Assembly: GCF_905220415.1 (NCBI RefSeq)
Contig: NC_059551.1
Location: forward strand, 8,752,001 to 8,816,000
Direction: 5' to 3'
Length of the DNA: 64,000 nt
Source: Colias croceus
Taxonomy: Eukaryota > Arthropoda > Insecta > Lepidoptera > Pieridae
Part shown: positions 44,701 through 53,604 of the stretch, in pieces
Layout: each line of letters opens with the position of its first letter
Position numbering within the stretch: position 1 is the stretch's first letter
The notes under the pieces: generated by a model
Database searches by the model: none
Told to the model about the DNA's origin: nothing
What the model saw: only the letters and a program-made list of their open reading frames with translations
Program-made: the position numbers and the translations under genes

Positions 44701-47700
44701 ATAGATTTTATAAGCTTCTCTTCTTAGTTAATTTTTGGACAATAGTTTTCTTATGGACCATCAGTAATCTGCCATCATGTGACGATCCCATATACCCTGA
44801 TACCATTATTCCATAATTTTTACTTCTTTTTCGATGTGTTCTTCCTGTTTCTCACAGAAATTCCGCAGATTTACTGGATATCTATCCAGGAGACTGTGGG
44901 CAAAGTGTAGCTTTATGCTCGTATTTGCTCATAAAATAATGAAGTTTTTTAAACAACTGTTGTGCCATTTCTTTATAATTTGGTGTTTTAAATTAATCTT
45001 AAATTAATTAATACTATATCTCTCCATTATTTACATTCAGCATCAGTTATTAAATTTTGTTAAATTTTCATTTTTTATCAATTGTCGACACGCCCGTCCT
45101 GTAGGGCCATCGTGTATTCTTCTTATACTTCTAGATTCCCTCAAAGGCCTAAATTTTCATATTTATTAATTATTCCTAATGAATTTGCTTTGTCTAATTC
45201 TATTAATAAAAACATCAAGGGAATTTCGTACAACTATCCACTTTGCTGACCAAGTGCTACTGGGTTTCTTTAACTCAATACAAACCGAACATTGTTGTTC
45301 ATAAAAATGTTTTTTTACAGAAACCATTTATTATTCTGATATTCTACAGTCAGTTTTATAGAATAGGGTTATGTCTGAGCGAATAAATGTGCAGAAAACG
45401 TAATTCACCTAAAAATAAACACTTGTTATACCCGGCGCGGCCTAAGATGATCCCTATGACAGTTCGTCTTAGTGATTGCTCGTATGATGGATCGTGTCGA
45501 TACTTTACTATTTTATAGGCAAAGGCGTGGTTTGCATTCAGCTACGTCGGTAAACATGTTTTTAAAAATATTATAAAATGAATTTTTAACGTCTATAATG
45601 TAAACGAAACGGTAAGTAAAACGAAAGTTTTCCAAAACATAAAAATGCACCTTATCATTTTCTCGTAATTTTCAACCCGTTTAACACAGTGTATATTATT
45701 TTATCATAAAATGGAATCCCCCATTTAATTTTTCTAAAAAACTTATATTATCATAGGTAAGTAAATTAACGCGAACGGTAATTAATTAATTAATTATGCT
45801 GCGATCATCTGTTCCATTCAATAGTGAATGAACTATAGCTTAAGCATGGAGAAAATGTGAACTCCTTTCCTTTATCGAAATTTGTTTATCGATACTTTCC
45901 GCACTAGTCGATAAATGCCAACGATGTAAGTTTTGAAGGACGTAAACGTAAAGTCAGATTGATATAATTTCTCGTAAATGATAAGAATTGTTATAATTCC
46001 AACGGAATATCATTGTAATAGCATAAAGCTACGTAAAAATTAATAAATGCCATTTTTAGACGCCTCCAATACGTTTCTAATTTAATGGTGACGCCATTAC
46101 AAGTTTGTCTCTTGAGAATAACTGTCAGTGTCATAGGGATCATCTTAGGCCGCGCCGGGTATAGTAACCCGTACTCTGAAGGGCCGTAAGAAATTTTTAT
46201 ATATGAAAATCCAAATTTAAAAAAAACTAGAGCCAATCAAATAATTTTAATGATTACATTCACAAACTGGGTACTTGAAATATATAAATCTGTAGAAATA
46301 TCCAGGGCAGCAAAAAAAATTGTTTTTTTGTTGAGCTGTGTTATCTGTGCCAAATTTCATCAAAATCGGTCCAGTAGTTTATGCGTGAAAACCATACATA
46401 CAAACCTTTCCTCTTTATAATATTTGTATACATAGATTAAAATAAACTTAGTGACAAATAGTTTATGAGCTATCACTAAACTACATAGTATATTATATAT
46501 TTACATACAATTATAACAGCACCAAATTTCTTGCTCTTCAAAAGATCCGTGTGCATTGTTGTTATCTTATAACTCACGATTACAACTTCAGTCTGAAAAT
46601 AATAACTTAATTTTAAAATTAAACCTTATTTTTATAAACAAAAGGTTGATAATGTATTGTACCTGTCTATCGGCGACCATTTGGGCATCCTTACCAGTTA
46701 TTAGAGTAACTATATTCATCATTGGAATGGAGGGTAACAATTCGTGTATTTTACTTTGCCAAGTGTGTCTGTAAATAATAAATTAATTCAGAAATGATCT
46801 AGAAATATCATAGAAAATACAATAGAAACTGTTAAAGAATGTCGTACTTTAATTGTAAAACATAAAATGGACAAATAAATTTATTTCATTTCATTTCAAT
46901 GATTTTTAAGTGGGAAGTAAGCAAAACTTACAGGCTGCAACAAACATTTTCTATGAAATACTAATCAAGACAAGAGATAAACAGTAAAATTAAAAAAAAA
47001 ATACCTCATGGATGAAGTGGTGACAATCAAAAGAGGCCAGTTATGTCTATAATAACTAGCTATAGCCAGTGCTTGGAATGTCTTTCCTAAGCCCATGTCA
47101 TCTGCTATCATACAACGCCCGCGCCGTGCAATGCCGAATCTACAAGTTTTGACGTGACAACGTCTTAAATTAGGTTGCGGCTGGGAGTCACTTATGAAAA
47201 AGTGTAACGCTCGGTAACGTTACGATGAGTCACCGAAAGAGGCACGCGGGCATGGTTAGCCCGCCTAAGAGCGAGAGAGACAGACATAAAAAGTCGCTGT
47301 CACGTAAAACTTTCGCCCGTATACCGACTTTACAGGCAACCAATTTTTTTTTTTATTATTGTTAATCATTAGGAAATAAACATGAAAAAAACAATTTGGA
47401 GTATAAGAATATATTGTAAATCATAGGCTTGTTTACTCAAACAAACATAAAAAAACACTCTATACATAAAAATATTGTAAATATACGAAAATTTGATTCA
47501 TTGTACGTTGATAATTTGTTTGTTTGTTAGGTACATAATCATGCCTACACTACTGAATCAATTTTGAAAAAACTATGTAGTTTTGAAGCTTATTTATCAG
47601 AGTAACCATTACTTTAAAAAATTTAATAATTTTTACCTGACACCATCTTCTTGAAAGGGCATTAATTTGGTCCTTAACGTTGATTCTATAGGAGATAAAT

Positions 47701-48610
47701 CTATAGAATTAGGGTTCATGATATTTTCTTTGAGTATCTGTGAGGGATAATAAAAATAAAAACATAAGATGGTGAAATAACATTTATCGAACTCAATTTT
47801 TAACAAACAAAAAAATAAATGAATATTACTAAGATTAATATCTATACTAATATTATAAAGCTGAAGAGATTGTTCATTTGAACGCGCTTATCTCAGGAAC
47901 TACTGGTCTGATTTTTAAATTATTTTAGTGTTAGATAGCCCATTCATTGAGGAAGGCTATGGGCTATATATCATCATGCTAAGGCCAATAGGAGCGGAGC
48001 CACGCGGGTGTATAATATAATTTAATAAATAAAACTAATACCTTTAGAACATAATGTGGCAAAGTTCCCAACACCACATGTGGAGCAAGAGGAGCCACCT
48101 TAGACATCAACTGTTCATAGTCATGTATTGAGAAATTCCATAATTTTGATTTGGCATCTGAAATAAATAAATGTAGCATCATATATTTTAGCCATTTGAA
48201 AAAGAAAATCACTGTCAGAAGAATTTGTTTTCTTCTTTGTTGATATAACATATATGTGACTTACCATAACTTTTTGATGGTATTGTTTTGAAGATATTTA
48301 TCAAAGGTGTACAAAATTCTGATGGATTTACTTCAAAACGATCCTCCGTTATCAAATATACCGTTCCACTCACAACTTTTGTTACAGGCACAGAACTTTC
48401 GGCTGTATTGTTTTTATCGTTTCTTGAGTATGGATGAAACGCAGGGCTTTTAGAGATAGAGATATCCCTAGTATTTTTCGAAAAGTTACTTGTATACGAG
48501 GGTCCTGGTGATTTATTTACATTTTGCTGCGCTGACTGGGAAAACTTGTTTTTAATTTTTTCTAATGCAGCTAAACGCTTTCTTTCGATCTCCTCTTTAC
48601 TGCATGCCAT
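33724..48610 (-). CDS. Marcal1: SMARCAL1/Marcal1-like SNF2-family annealing helicase, 14 exons
   Basis: Exons in order: 48265-48610, 48042-48157, 47637-47737, 47005-47139, 46663-46768, 46509-46592, 43682-43862, 42996-43146, 42341-42505, 41702-41855, 41407-41538, 34990-35115, 34689-34748, 33724-33918. All introns are GT-AG, phases agree, and the product is 683 residues. The N-terminus (KEEIERKRLAALEKIKNK) resembles the RPA-binding motif. One HARP domain spans about residues 80-154. SNF2 ATPase motifs follow: GLGKT 204-208, DESH 297-300, LLSGTP, FLVFAHH, ITAANSGLTLTAADLV, and QAESRAHRLGR in motif VI. HARP plus this ATPase identifies SMARCAL1, which uses ATP to re-anneal RPA-coated DNA at stalled forks. 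The protein is shorter than the human one (954). Odd points: motif VI has Ser and Arg where Asp and Gln are usual, and IVGST replaces IDGST. Introns carry many transposons; intron 11 is 6.3 kb. Confidence 0.93.
34437..34554. mobile_element. Short MITE, AAGTGAAACTTCTTT ends
   Basis: AAGTGAAACTTCTTTGG at 34437 and its reverse complement CTAAAGAAGTTTCACTT at the right end; 118 bp. A second copy is at 43364-43633. Lies in intron 13 of the helicase gene. Confidence 0.75.
34810..34990. repeat. (CA)n microsatellites beside the exon 12 donor
   Basis: CACACACACACTCACG at about 34830 and a longer run at 34958-34985 that directly abuts the GTGAGT donor of helicase exon 12. The ORFs read through it are artefacts. 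Confidence 0.8.
35141..35571 (+). repeat. Two tandem copies of the GACGTGACAACGTCTT / CTTTACAGGCAACCAA repeat
   Basis: Each copy runs from TTTTGACGTGACAACGTCTT to CGACTTTACAGACAACCAAT plus a T-run: about 35143-35363 and 35364-35571. The same family is at 47149-47350 and, reversed, at 49462-49655. In intron 11 of the helicase gene. Class uncertain. Confidence 0.65.
36120..37690 (+). pseudogene. Decayed Tc1/mariner-type transposase
   Basis: The plus strand shows broken pieces of a DDE transposase. Near 36250-36420 is a helix-turn-helix-like start (PSTSNQ, then TTGF...IAER-like remnants). At about 37150-37215 KPNSVVVMDNASYHYRK matches the D-N-A-x-YH core, and at about 37370-37430 a CELNP-type phrase matches the YHPDLNPIE region. 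Many stops and frameshifts intervene. It is probably an old transposon in intron 11 of the helicase gene. Confidence 0.6.
37793..38025 (+). mobile_element. Helitron-like element, hybrid of two families
   Basis: The left part matches 32107-32281 (AATATCATAAATGCGAAAGT, (GTCT)n) and the right part matches the Lep1-type end (GGAAATCCCACGGGAACGGG, CGAAGCCGCGGGC, CCTAG). Confidence 0.65.
38382..38873 (-). mobile_element. Helitron-like element, 460-bp family, second copy
   Basis: CTAGCTTCCGCCCGCGACTC to TTATTATATGTATAGAT, with an extended (GACA)n run at about 38703-38752. Reverse copy of 28764-29225. Confidence 0.7.
38939..39977. mobile_element. TIR element with ~33-bp ends and TATA flanks
   Basis: GTCCTTTTCAACTAGGATGA then TTCCTGTGACA is repeated in reverse complement at 39943-39973, bounded by TATA on both sides (TA or TATA duplication). 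A Helitron-like copy (39220-39421) sits inside. Its ends resemble those of 45431-46159, so they are one family. No transposase ORF. Confidence 0.7.
39220..39421 (+). mobile_element. Helitron-like (Lep1-type) short element
   Basis: TCTAATATGTATGGATGGAT, CTCTTTCACGTAAAAACTAC, GGAAATCCCACGGGAACGAG and CGAAGCCGCGGGTGAAAATA. Nested in the TIR element 38939-39977. Confidence 0.6.
40185..40392. mobile_element. Palindromic MITE with 38-bp arms
   Basis: GATACGTGCAAGGTTCACCA then AAGTTCACAGTCGACTGG recurs in reverse complement at 40355-40392 with one mismatch. The 132-bp centre and the DNA to its right contain further inverted pairs (AAGTCCACCGACAAATCCGC versus GTCGGTGGACTTG), so more foldback sequence runs to about 40600. 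Confidence 0.75.
42645..42700. repeat. Perfect 19-bp hairpin in helicase intron 8
   Basis: AACTCGCATATAAAACATC and its exact reverse complement with an 18-nt loop. A shorter pair, AGGCTCCT/AGGAGCCT, lies just before it (42581-42620). Confidence 0.8.
43364..43633. mobile_element. MITE, AAGTGAAACTTCTTT ends, with satellite-like interior
   Basis: Left end AAGTGAAACTTCTTTA at 43364, right end TAAAGAAGTTTCACTT at 43618-43633. The interior (about 43436-43555) is the TCGCTTCGCTCCTCGCTACC monomer that makes up the 2.5-3.6-kb array. In intron 7 of the helicase gene. Confidence 0.7.
43904..44096 (+). mobile_element. Truncated Helitron-like element
   Basis: AATATTATAAATGCGAAAGT, (GTCT)n, GGATAGGTTTTATCCCGGAA, CCCCCGGGAACGCTAG. 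The hairpin is lost. Confidence 0.55.
44331..46438 (-). mobile_element. Helitron-like copy split by a 1.9-kb insertion
   Basis: Left half 44331-44405 (GGTCCGCCCCGGCTTCGCCC) and right half about 46340-46438 (GTGCCAAATTTCATCAAAAT) fit together as one reverse copy. The insert (about 44406-46340) has imperfect inverted ends ACACTGGTCAACAATG...TTGCCCTGGAT / ACACAGCTCAACA...CTGCCCTGGAT. Its minus strand near 44690-44930 keeps a decayed peptide (YQGIWD.HMMADY.W) like a protein repeatedly seen in arthropod mobile DNA. In helicase intron 6. Confidence 0.5.
45427..46163. mobile_element. TIR element, CCCGGCGCGGCC ends, TATA flanks
   Basis: CCCGGCGCGGCCTAAGATGA then TCCCTATGACA at 45431 and its reverse complement ending 46159; 729 bp, bounded by TATA at both ends. 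Related by its ends (AAGATGATCCCTATGACA versus AGGATGATTCCTGTGACA) to 38939-39977. No transposase ORF. Confidence 0.7.
47149..47350 (+). repeat. GACGTGACAACGTCTT-family repeat abutting helicase exon 4
   Basis: TTTTGACGTGACAACGTCTT begins about 10 bp upstream of the exon 4 acceptor (exon 47005-47139, minus strand), and the copy ends CCGACTTTACAGGCAACCAA plus a T-run. The matching reversed copy is at 49462-49655 and includes the same central block. Confidence 0.75.
47842..48010 (+). mobile_element. Helitron-like element, GCGGAGCCACGCGGG family
   Basis: CTATACTAATATTATAAAGC, TTTGAACGCGCTTATCTCAG, then GGAGCGGAGCCACGCGGGTG. A partial copy is at 56864-57020. In helicase intron 2. Confidence 0.6.
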
Positions 48611-48910
48611 TTCATTAATTCATGTATCTCACATTAATTTACCTTCATTGTATCATTGGTTTTTAATAACAAGAAACGTGACAAAAAATATTTAAAAAAC
48701 ACAGAAGACAACCAATCTAAATTAAAATTTGTCAACAATCATGAATCAACCACCAATGACCAATCAACATTCAACATTGAACATAGACTATGAACATAGA
48801 GTAGGTCTTAAAGGCCCTACTCACGGTTCAACACAACCAACAATCTGCGGAAACAATTTGTTGCAGTCGCGATTGAGCGTTCTCTACTCACGATTCATCC
48901 AACCCTCAAT

Positions 48911-49856
48911 CTGATGACCAGTGTTGCCAACTCAGTGAAATTTCCACTAGATCTGGTGGTTTAGCTCCCCCATTTAGCGGACAAATATTGGTTTTAGTGG
49001 CTGGTGGATTTTCCTAGTGGTTTAGATGAGTTCAATTAGTGGTAAGGTACGACATTCAACCACTAGGAAGATTTATTTTGTGTCATGTTGGTTCAACGAA
49101 CATTCGGGAATTCTCCGTTGTTTGTCTATTTCTTGAATATTTTTGATTATAAACTTTATTACTATTGATATAAAGTATGATTTGATGATTCAAAAGGTTA
49201 TATGTTTATTCTGTATTTGTGTACAAAAACAATAATTGTCAGTACCTACGTATTGGCAACGCTTTACGCTGCGGGTAGCTTCTAGCTTGACGTATTTTAA
49301 TTAATTTTGTGAAGTAATATGGTTTTACATTAAATATGCCCAAACCACAATACACACCAAAATTTCTATCACAGAAATTTATTCTTCACATAGGTACTGA
49401 AACTCTAGAAGAAGCAGATTTTTCTAGATGATCTTTAAATGTAACAAAAATAAAAATAATTGGTTGCCTGTAAAGTCGGTATACGGGCGAAAGTTTTACG
49501 TGACAACGACTTTTTATGTCTCTCTCTCTCGCTCTTAGGCGGGCTAACCATGCCCGCGTGCCTCTTTCGGTGACTCATCGTAACGTTACCGAGCGTTACA
49601 CTTTTTCATAAGTGACTCCCAGCCGCAACCTAATTTAAGACGTTGTCACGTCAATTACTTACTTCAAAATTGTTGTTATTTACAAATAACTCGCAAAAAA
49701 TTAACCAACGGGCACTCAATATTTACATGTCTCTGGATATTTTTTAGTGTTTTTTCTGGTGGTTTTAAAGACCGATTACTTTAGTGGATTTCTGGTGGGC
49801 CACGAGGCTCCAATATGTGGGTTCGGAAAAAAAAAGTTGGCAACACTGCTGATGAC
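48911..49856. mobile_element. hAT-like element with perfect 8-bp target duplication
   Basis: Element 48919-49848 begins CAGTGTTGCCAACT and ends AGTTGGCAACACTG. It is flanked by CTGATGAC at 48911-48918 and 49849-49856. An 8-bp duplication with CAGTG ends is diagnostic for hAT. It carries the reversed GACGTGACAACGTCTT-family repeat (49462-49655) as an insert. The interior repeats a theme of AGTGGTTTAG/CTGGTGG. No transposase frame survives. Confidence 0.85.
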
Positions 49857-50149
49857 ACAATTTCATTCCGCGATTGCTTGCCACAACGTGTGCACGTAAC
49901 GTTGATGCCTGGCCTGATGCTAAACCTCAACGCAATAATACGCATTATTAATGGATATACAATTTATGAAATATAAGATAATTATCTTTGTAAAGCTTGT
50001 ATTTTTTCCAATTTTATTGATAGATTTCAAGGGCTATAAAGTATAAACGGCTATAAAATATAAACATCTTCCTCAAATATGAAAAAATGTCTTTCCCGCG
50101 TTTATCTCAAAACCGCCATTTTGCGATTAACGCGGCTGCGCGATTGAGC

Positions 50150-50703
50150 CTAGATTGCACGGTTCCCAACTTAGGGGTTTTCCCCCCAGATTTAGGGGGT
50201 AAATAAGTGAGATAGGAATTTTTTAGGGGTCTGAAATTTTTAGGGGTATTTTTAGGGATTTTTTTTGACTGTTTAATATTTTTAAATTGATAATTACATA
50301 ACTAGTTTTAATATTTATTTCTTGACCTAGCGACTCATAGCGACATCCAGTACGTAATTAAATAAAATTTTGCAAAGCATCATGATGGTCCGATTTACAT
50401 TAAATCGAAATGGTGGATCTTGTACAACATATTTTAATCCATCCAATAAAATGTTAAATTTATTCAACATGTATGATTTCAAAAACGCTGAATCTTCAGA
50501 TGAAGACGAAATATTTTTGTATTAAATAACTTGTAATAAAAAGACTTTTGAAACATATTATAGCATATTATTTCTAAATCATCATGAATTTATATTTGTA
50601 TGTTTTTTTAGGGGGACAACTGAATAATTTAGGCGTTTTTAGGGGTTTTTGACACAAACTTTAGGGATAAATATTTTTGAGAGTTGGTAACACTGCGAGA
50701 TTG
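50150..50703 (+). mobile_element. Second hAT-like element with transposase C-terminal remnant
   Basis: Ends CACGGTTCCCAACTTAGGGG and GAGAGTTGGTAACACTG (50158-50695). Flanks CTAGATTG / CGAGATTG match 7 of 8. Its interior is rich in TAGGGGT. An intact 47-codon frame at 50382-50525 ends NAESSDEDEIFLY and resembles the acidic C-terminus of some hAT transposases. Confidence 0.65.
50382..50525 (+). pseudogene. Possible hAT transposase C-terminal fragment
   Basis: 47 codons, MMVRFTLNRNGGSCTTYFNP, then SNKMLNLFNMYDF and an acidic tail. The shape (basic start, aromatic, acidic end) recalls hAT transposase tails, but the match is weak. Confidence 0.35.
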
Positions 50704-50911
50704 GAGCAATCACAATACTCACGTTTCAACACGCACACAATCTGCTGAGACAATTTGTCGGGTTGCTTCCGCGCCGATCCAATACACAACATGTTGGGTT
50801 ACGCCCCCAACATGCCCTCAACTATACTATTCACGACACAATCTGTCAGCTCACTGCAGATTGTGTCAGCAGATTGTTACTGAAATTGAATCGTGAGTAG
50901 GCTACTTTAGA

Positions 50912-52033
50912 CGTAGACTGAGAAACTAATAGACAAAGGTACTCTGTAACCGCGACTGAGACAAAGATAGTTTGTCAATGTATAAGTTGAATGTTGCCAC
51001 AGTATCCGAGCTCCCGGATGTTTTGGAAAGGGTAAATATTTTTAGGAGCAATTAAATAAAACCAGTTATGAGATTTTTCTTTTGTCTTTATAATCAATTT
51101 AGTAGATACAAAAAATATAAGCAGATTGATTATTGATGACGAAACACATTTCTTACTTTTTCATTGGCTTGTTCATATTTTACAATATTTTGTGAGAATC
51201 CAATCTTTTCTACCACTTCGATCCATTAATTACGTAGGTCTGGATCATCTGGAAACAAATCGATAAACATAGGTTAATAATAATTAATGCTCGCAGGTAG
51301 TTCAGGTTCTCTAAAATTATAAGTGTAATTTTATGTCAATCACAATTATTACTATGAGAAATAATAAATTAAAATATGTTTTCGATGCCGAAGTCTTCCC
51401 GAAACACTGGGTTATTATGGGATTTCATATTCATTTACTTTCGAGTTTCGCCATACTGTCAAATCAATATTTTTTTATTGATGATCGGGGTATTATTTTT
51501 CCCGACACTGGCAACACTTACTTGTTGATGTTTATAGGTTATTGAATGTAAAAATCGATATTACGCTAATATTTTCCTTGTTTTAACGCGACTTGTTGTT
51601 ACTTTAGGCTAAAGTATAAATAATCATCACTGAGAAACTATAAATAAGGACAATAAAGTCGTACTTACGCGTGAAAAGACACACCGGCAATTTTCTTCTC
51701 ACTATCGCTTATACATGCAATAACACGACAACGCACCATTCTATTTACTTCGATGTCTATATTAAGATAATTTCACCGTCTTTTCAATGTACTCGTATCG
51801 ATTTTTTACTAAATAATATCCAAAATTCGAACACCAAGCACGATGAAGGCACGAACTGTCAAAGTTTGTTTCGCAACTCAAGTTGCGGATCTTGAAAAAC
51901 AGGTTACACACTAAGGGACAAAAAATTGTGTATTTGTGTCTTTGTCTTATGCATTTGTTATGGTATTTTCGCTCTCTTTCTTGTGTAAGTGAGAAAGGTA
52001 TCGTCATTGGGTCTATTAGTTACTCTGTCTACG
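50912..52033 (-). mobile_element. P-like element, copy C
   Basis: 1,122 bp with the same inverted ends as copies A and B. Flanks ACTTTAGA / GTCTTAGA match 5 of 8, so the target duplication is probably decayed. THAP exon 1 (51669-51739, minus strand) is intact; exon 2 (about 51157-51248) has the same TAA stop as copy B and a second stop. It keeps the empty PIF target (TTAG, minus strand) near 51913. Confidence 0.7.
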
Positions 52034-52159
52034 GTCTTAGAGAGTAGGTGCCAAGCACAGATACTACAAATGACAACGATCATTTGGATTCAAAATATTA
52101 CTTATGTATTAAACAAACATACAAAGTGCACACCATACAAAGCTTGTACATATTATGCC

Positions 52160-52507
52160 GGGTACAGACTGGTGAAACGTAACATGGAATGAAAGAATTC
52201 ACCGTACACATTGCTGCAATGTATCATGAAAGGTAACACACTTTGTAACAATTTCTCATAGTTTGGACGCCTTGCGCGCGCGAAATGTGCATTTCACGCG
52301 CATGCTACGAGCATTACAAGCCGCGCGCGGAGCGATCCGTGATTTGTCGGTTTTTCGAACGAACACAAAGGGGCAAGGAACACGAATACGGGAGGTTCGT
52401 AGTGAATGCGCGTTAAGAGCGCGCTATGCGTCCAAGCTTGCAGCGAACGAACATGCAATGAAAGGCAGAATGTTACATTTCATGTTACGTTTCACCAGTC
52501 TGTACCC
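52160..52507. mobile_element. TIR MITE, GGGTACAGACTGGTGAAACG ends
   Basis: GGGTACAGACTGGTGAAACG then TAACATG at the left, the reverse complement at the right (52476-52507), 348 bp. The GC-rich interior (GCGCGCGCGAAATGTG) explains the ORFs predicted here. Confidence 0.75.
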
Positions 52508-52853
52508 ACCTTTATATACTATAATTATCGCGTCTTAAGCGTCTTATTCACGGTCCATCTTGACGTACGTCCCGCCAAGGTCATACACGATGCACGACGC
52601 ATATTCACGGTCCATCCCCGCTGTACGTCAGCTCAAGGCTGCCAGTGTTGCCACCGAAGTATCAAGCTACCCACCAGAAGAGACCTCTGAAACCACCAGA
52701 AATCCACTGTGCTGGATGTATAAAGAGTAAATAAATATTTTTAAAAATGTGTTTTTTTGTACTTTTTGCAGTACCTAAGAATTTTTCATTATTTTTAAAT
52801 GAATTATATGAATCCAAACATTCCAAATCTAAATTTATTTCAAGAGCTCATTT

Positions 52854-53069
52854 TTAATTAATTTTTAATGAAGCTCGGTTTCTCTCTTCCCGCCACTTCA
52901 CATTCATGACCGAAAAGACTCTTTCAGTAAATGCTGAAGTGGCGGGAACAGAGAGTATAATATAGCTAATCATTTTTTTTAAACAAACAAATTCGTTAGG
53001 ACATTTTTTTAAAATAAATTGCCATTTTTCTGCAGTGGACTTTTGCATAAAATCTTTGTTATTCAACAA
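52854..53069 (-). pseudogene. hAT transposase C-terminal dimerisation fragment
   Basis: 71 codons containing FVCLKKMISYIILSVPATSA then FTERVFSVMNVKWREERN, the conserved hATC signature (L..P.TSA..ER.FS). The mirror copy on the plus strand (about 53938-54150) has a stop in its first third. It is only the tail of a transposase, so it is not a working gene. Confidence 0.8.
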
Positions 53070-53292
53070 TTCGCCTTGGAGTTCGCTTGCACGACGTTCG
53101 CGGTGGTGGGGATGCTCGCTGGACGAAAAATTAAACGTTTAAAACGTCGTATTCACGGTCCATCTTGACGTACGTCCCGCCAAGGTCATACACGATGCAC
53201 GACGCAAAACGACCGTGAATAGTCTTGACGTACGTCAATAATTATTATTATTACGTTGCTGGATGTGCACGACGAATTTTTCGTTGGCAAAT

Positions 53293-53604
53293 TGAAGAGC
53301 AGTGGTGGTTCAGTGGTGAGACCTCGGACTTCGTATCGATAAGTCCGGGGTTCGAGACCAGGCGAGCGCGCAGGAATTAAATTGATTTTTCAATTTATCT
53401 GCGCATTTTGTAACATCACCACTGCTCGAACGGTGAAGGAAAACATCGTGAGGAAACCGACATGTCGAAGAATTAAAAAGTTCGACGACATGTGTCATCC
53501 GCCAACACGCACTTGGCCAGCGCGGTGGATTGTGGCCTGTACCCTCATAGGAGGCCCGTGTCCCAGCAGTGGGAACGTATATGGGCTGATGATGATGATG
53601 ATGA
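53293..53604 (+). mobile_element. tRNA-derived SINE with (GAT)n tail
   Basis: A-box TGGTTCAGTGG at 53306-53316 and B-box GGTTCGAGACC at 53349-53359, then a body with CACGCACTTGGCCAGCGCGG, CCCGTGTCCCAGCAGTGGGA and a (GATGAT)n end. The tail resembles the 3' end of an RTE-type LINE. It lies in the centre of the hAT palindrome. Confidence 0.7.

Noticed and set aside
52263..52690. ORFs of about 90 codons rich in Arg and Ala
   Set aside because: Caused by the GC-rich centre of a TIR MITE and the arm of the hAT palindrome.
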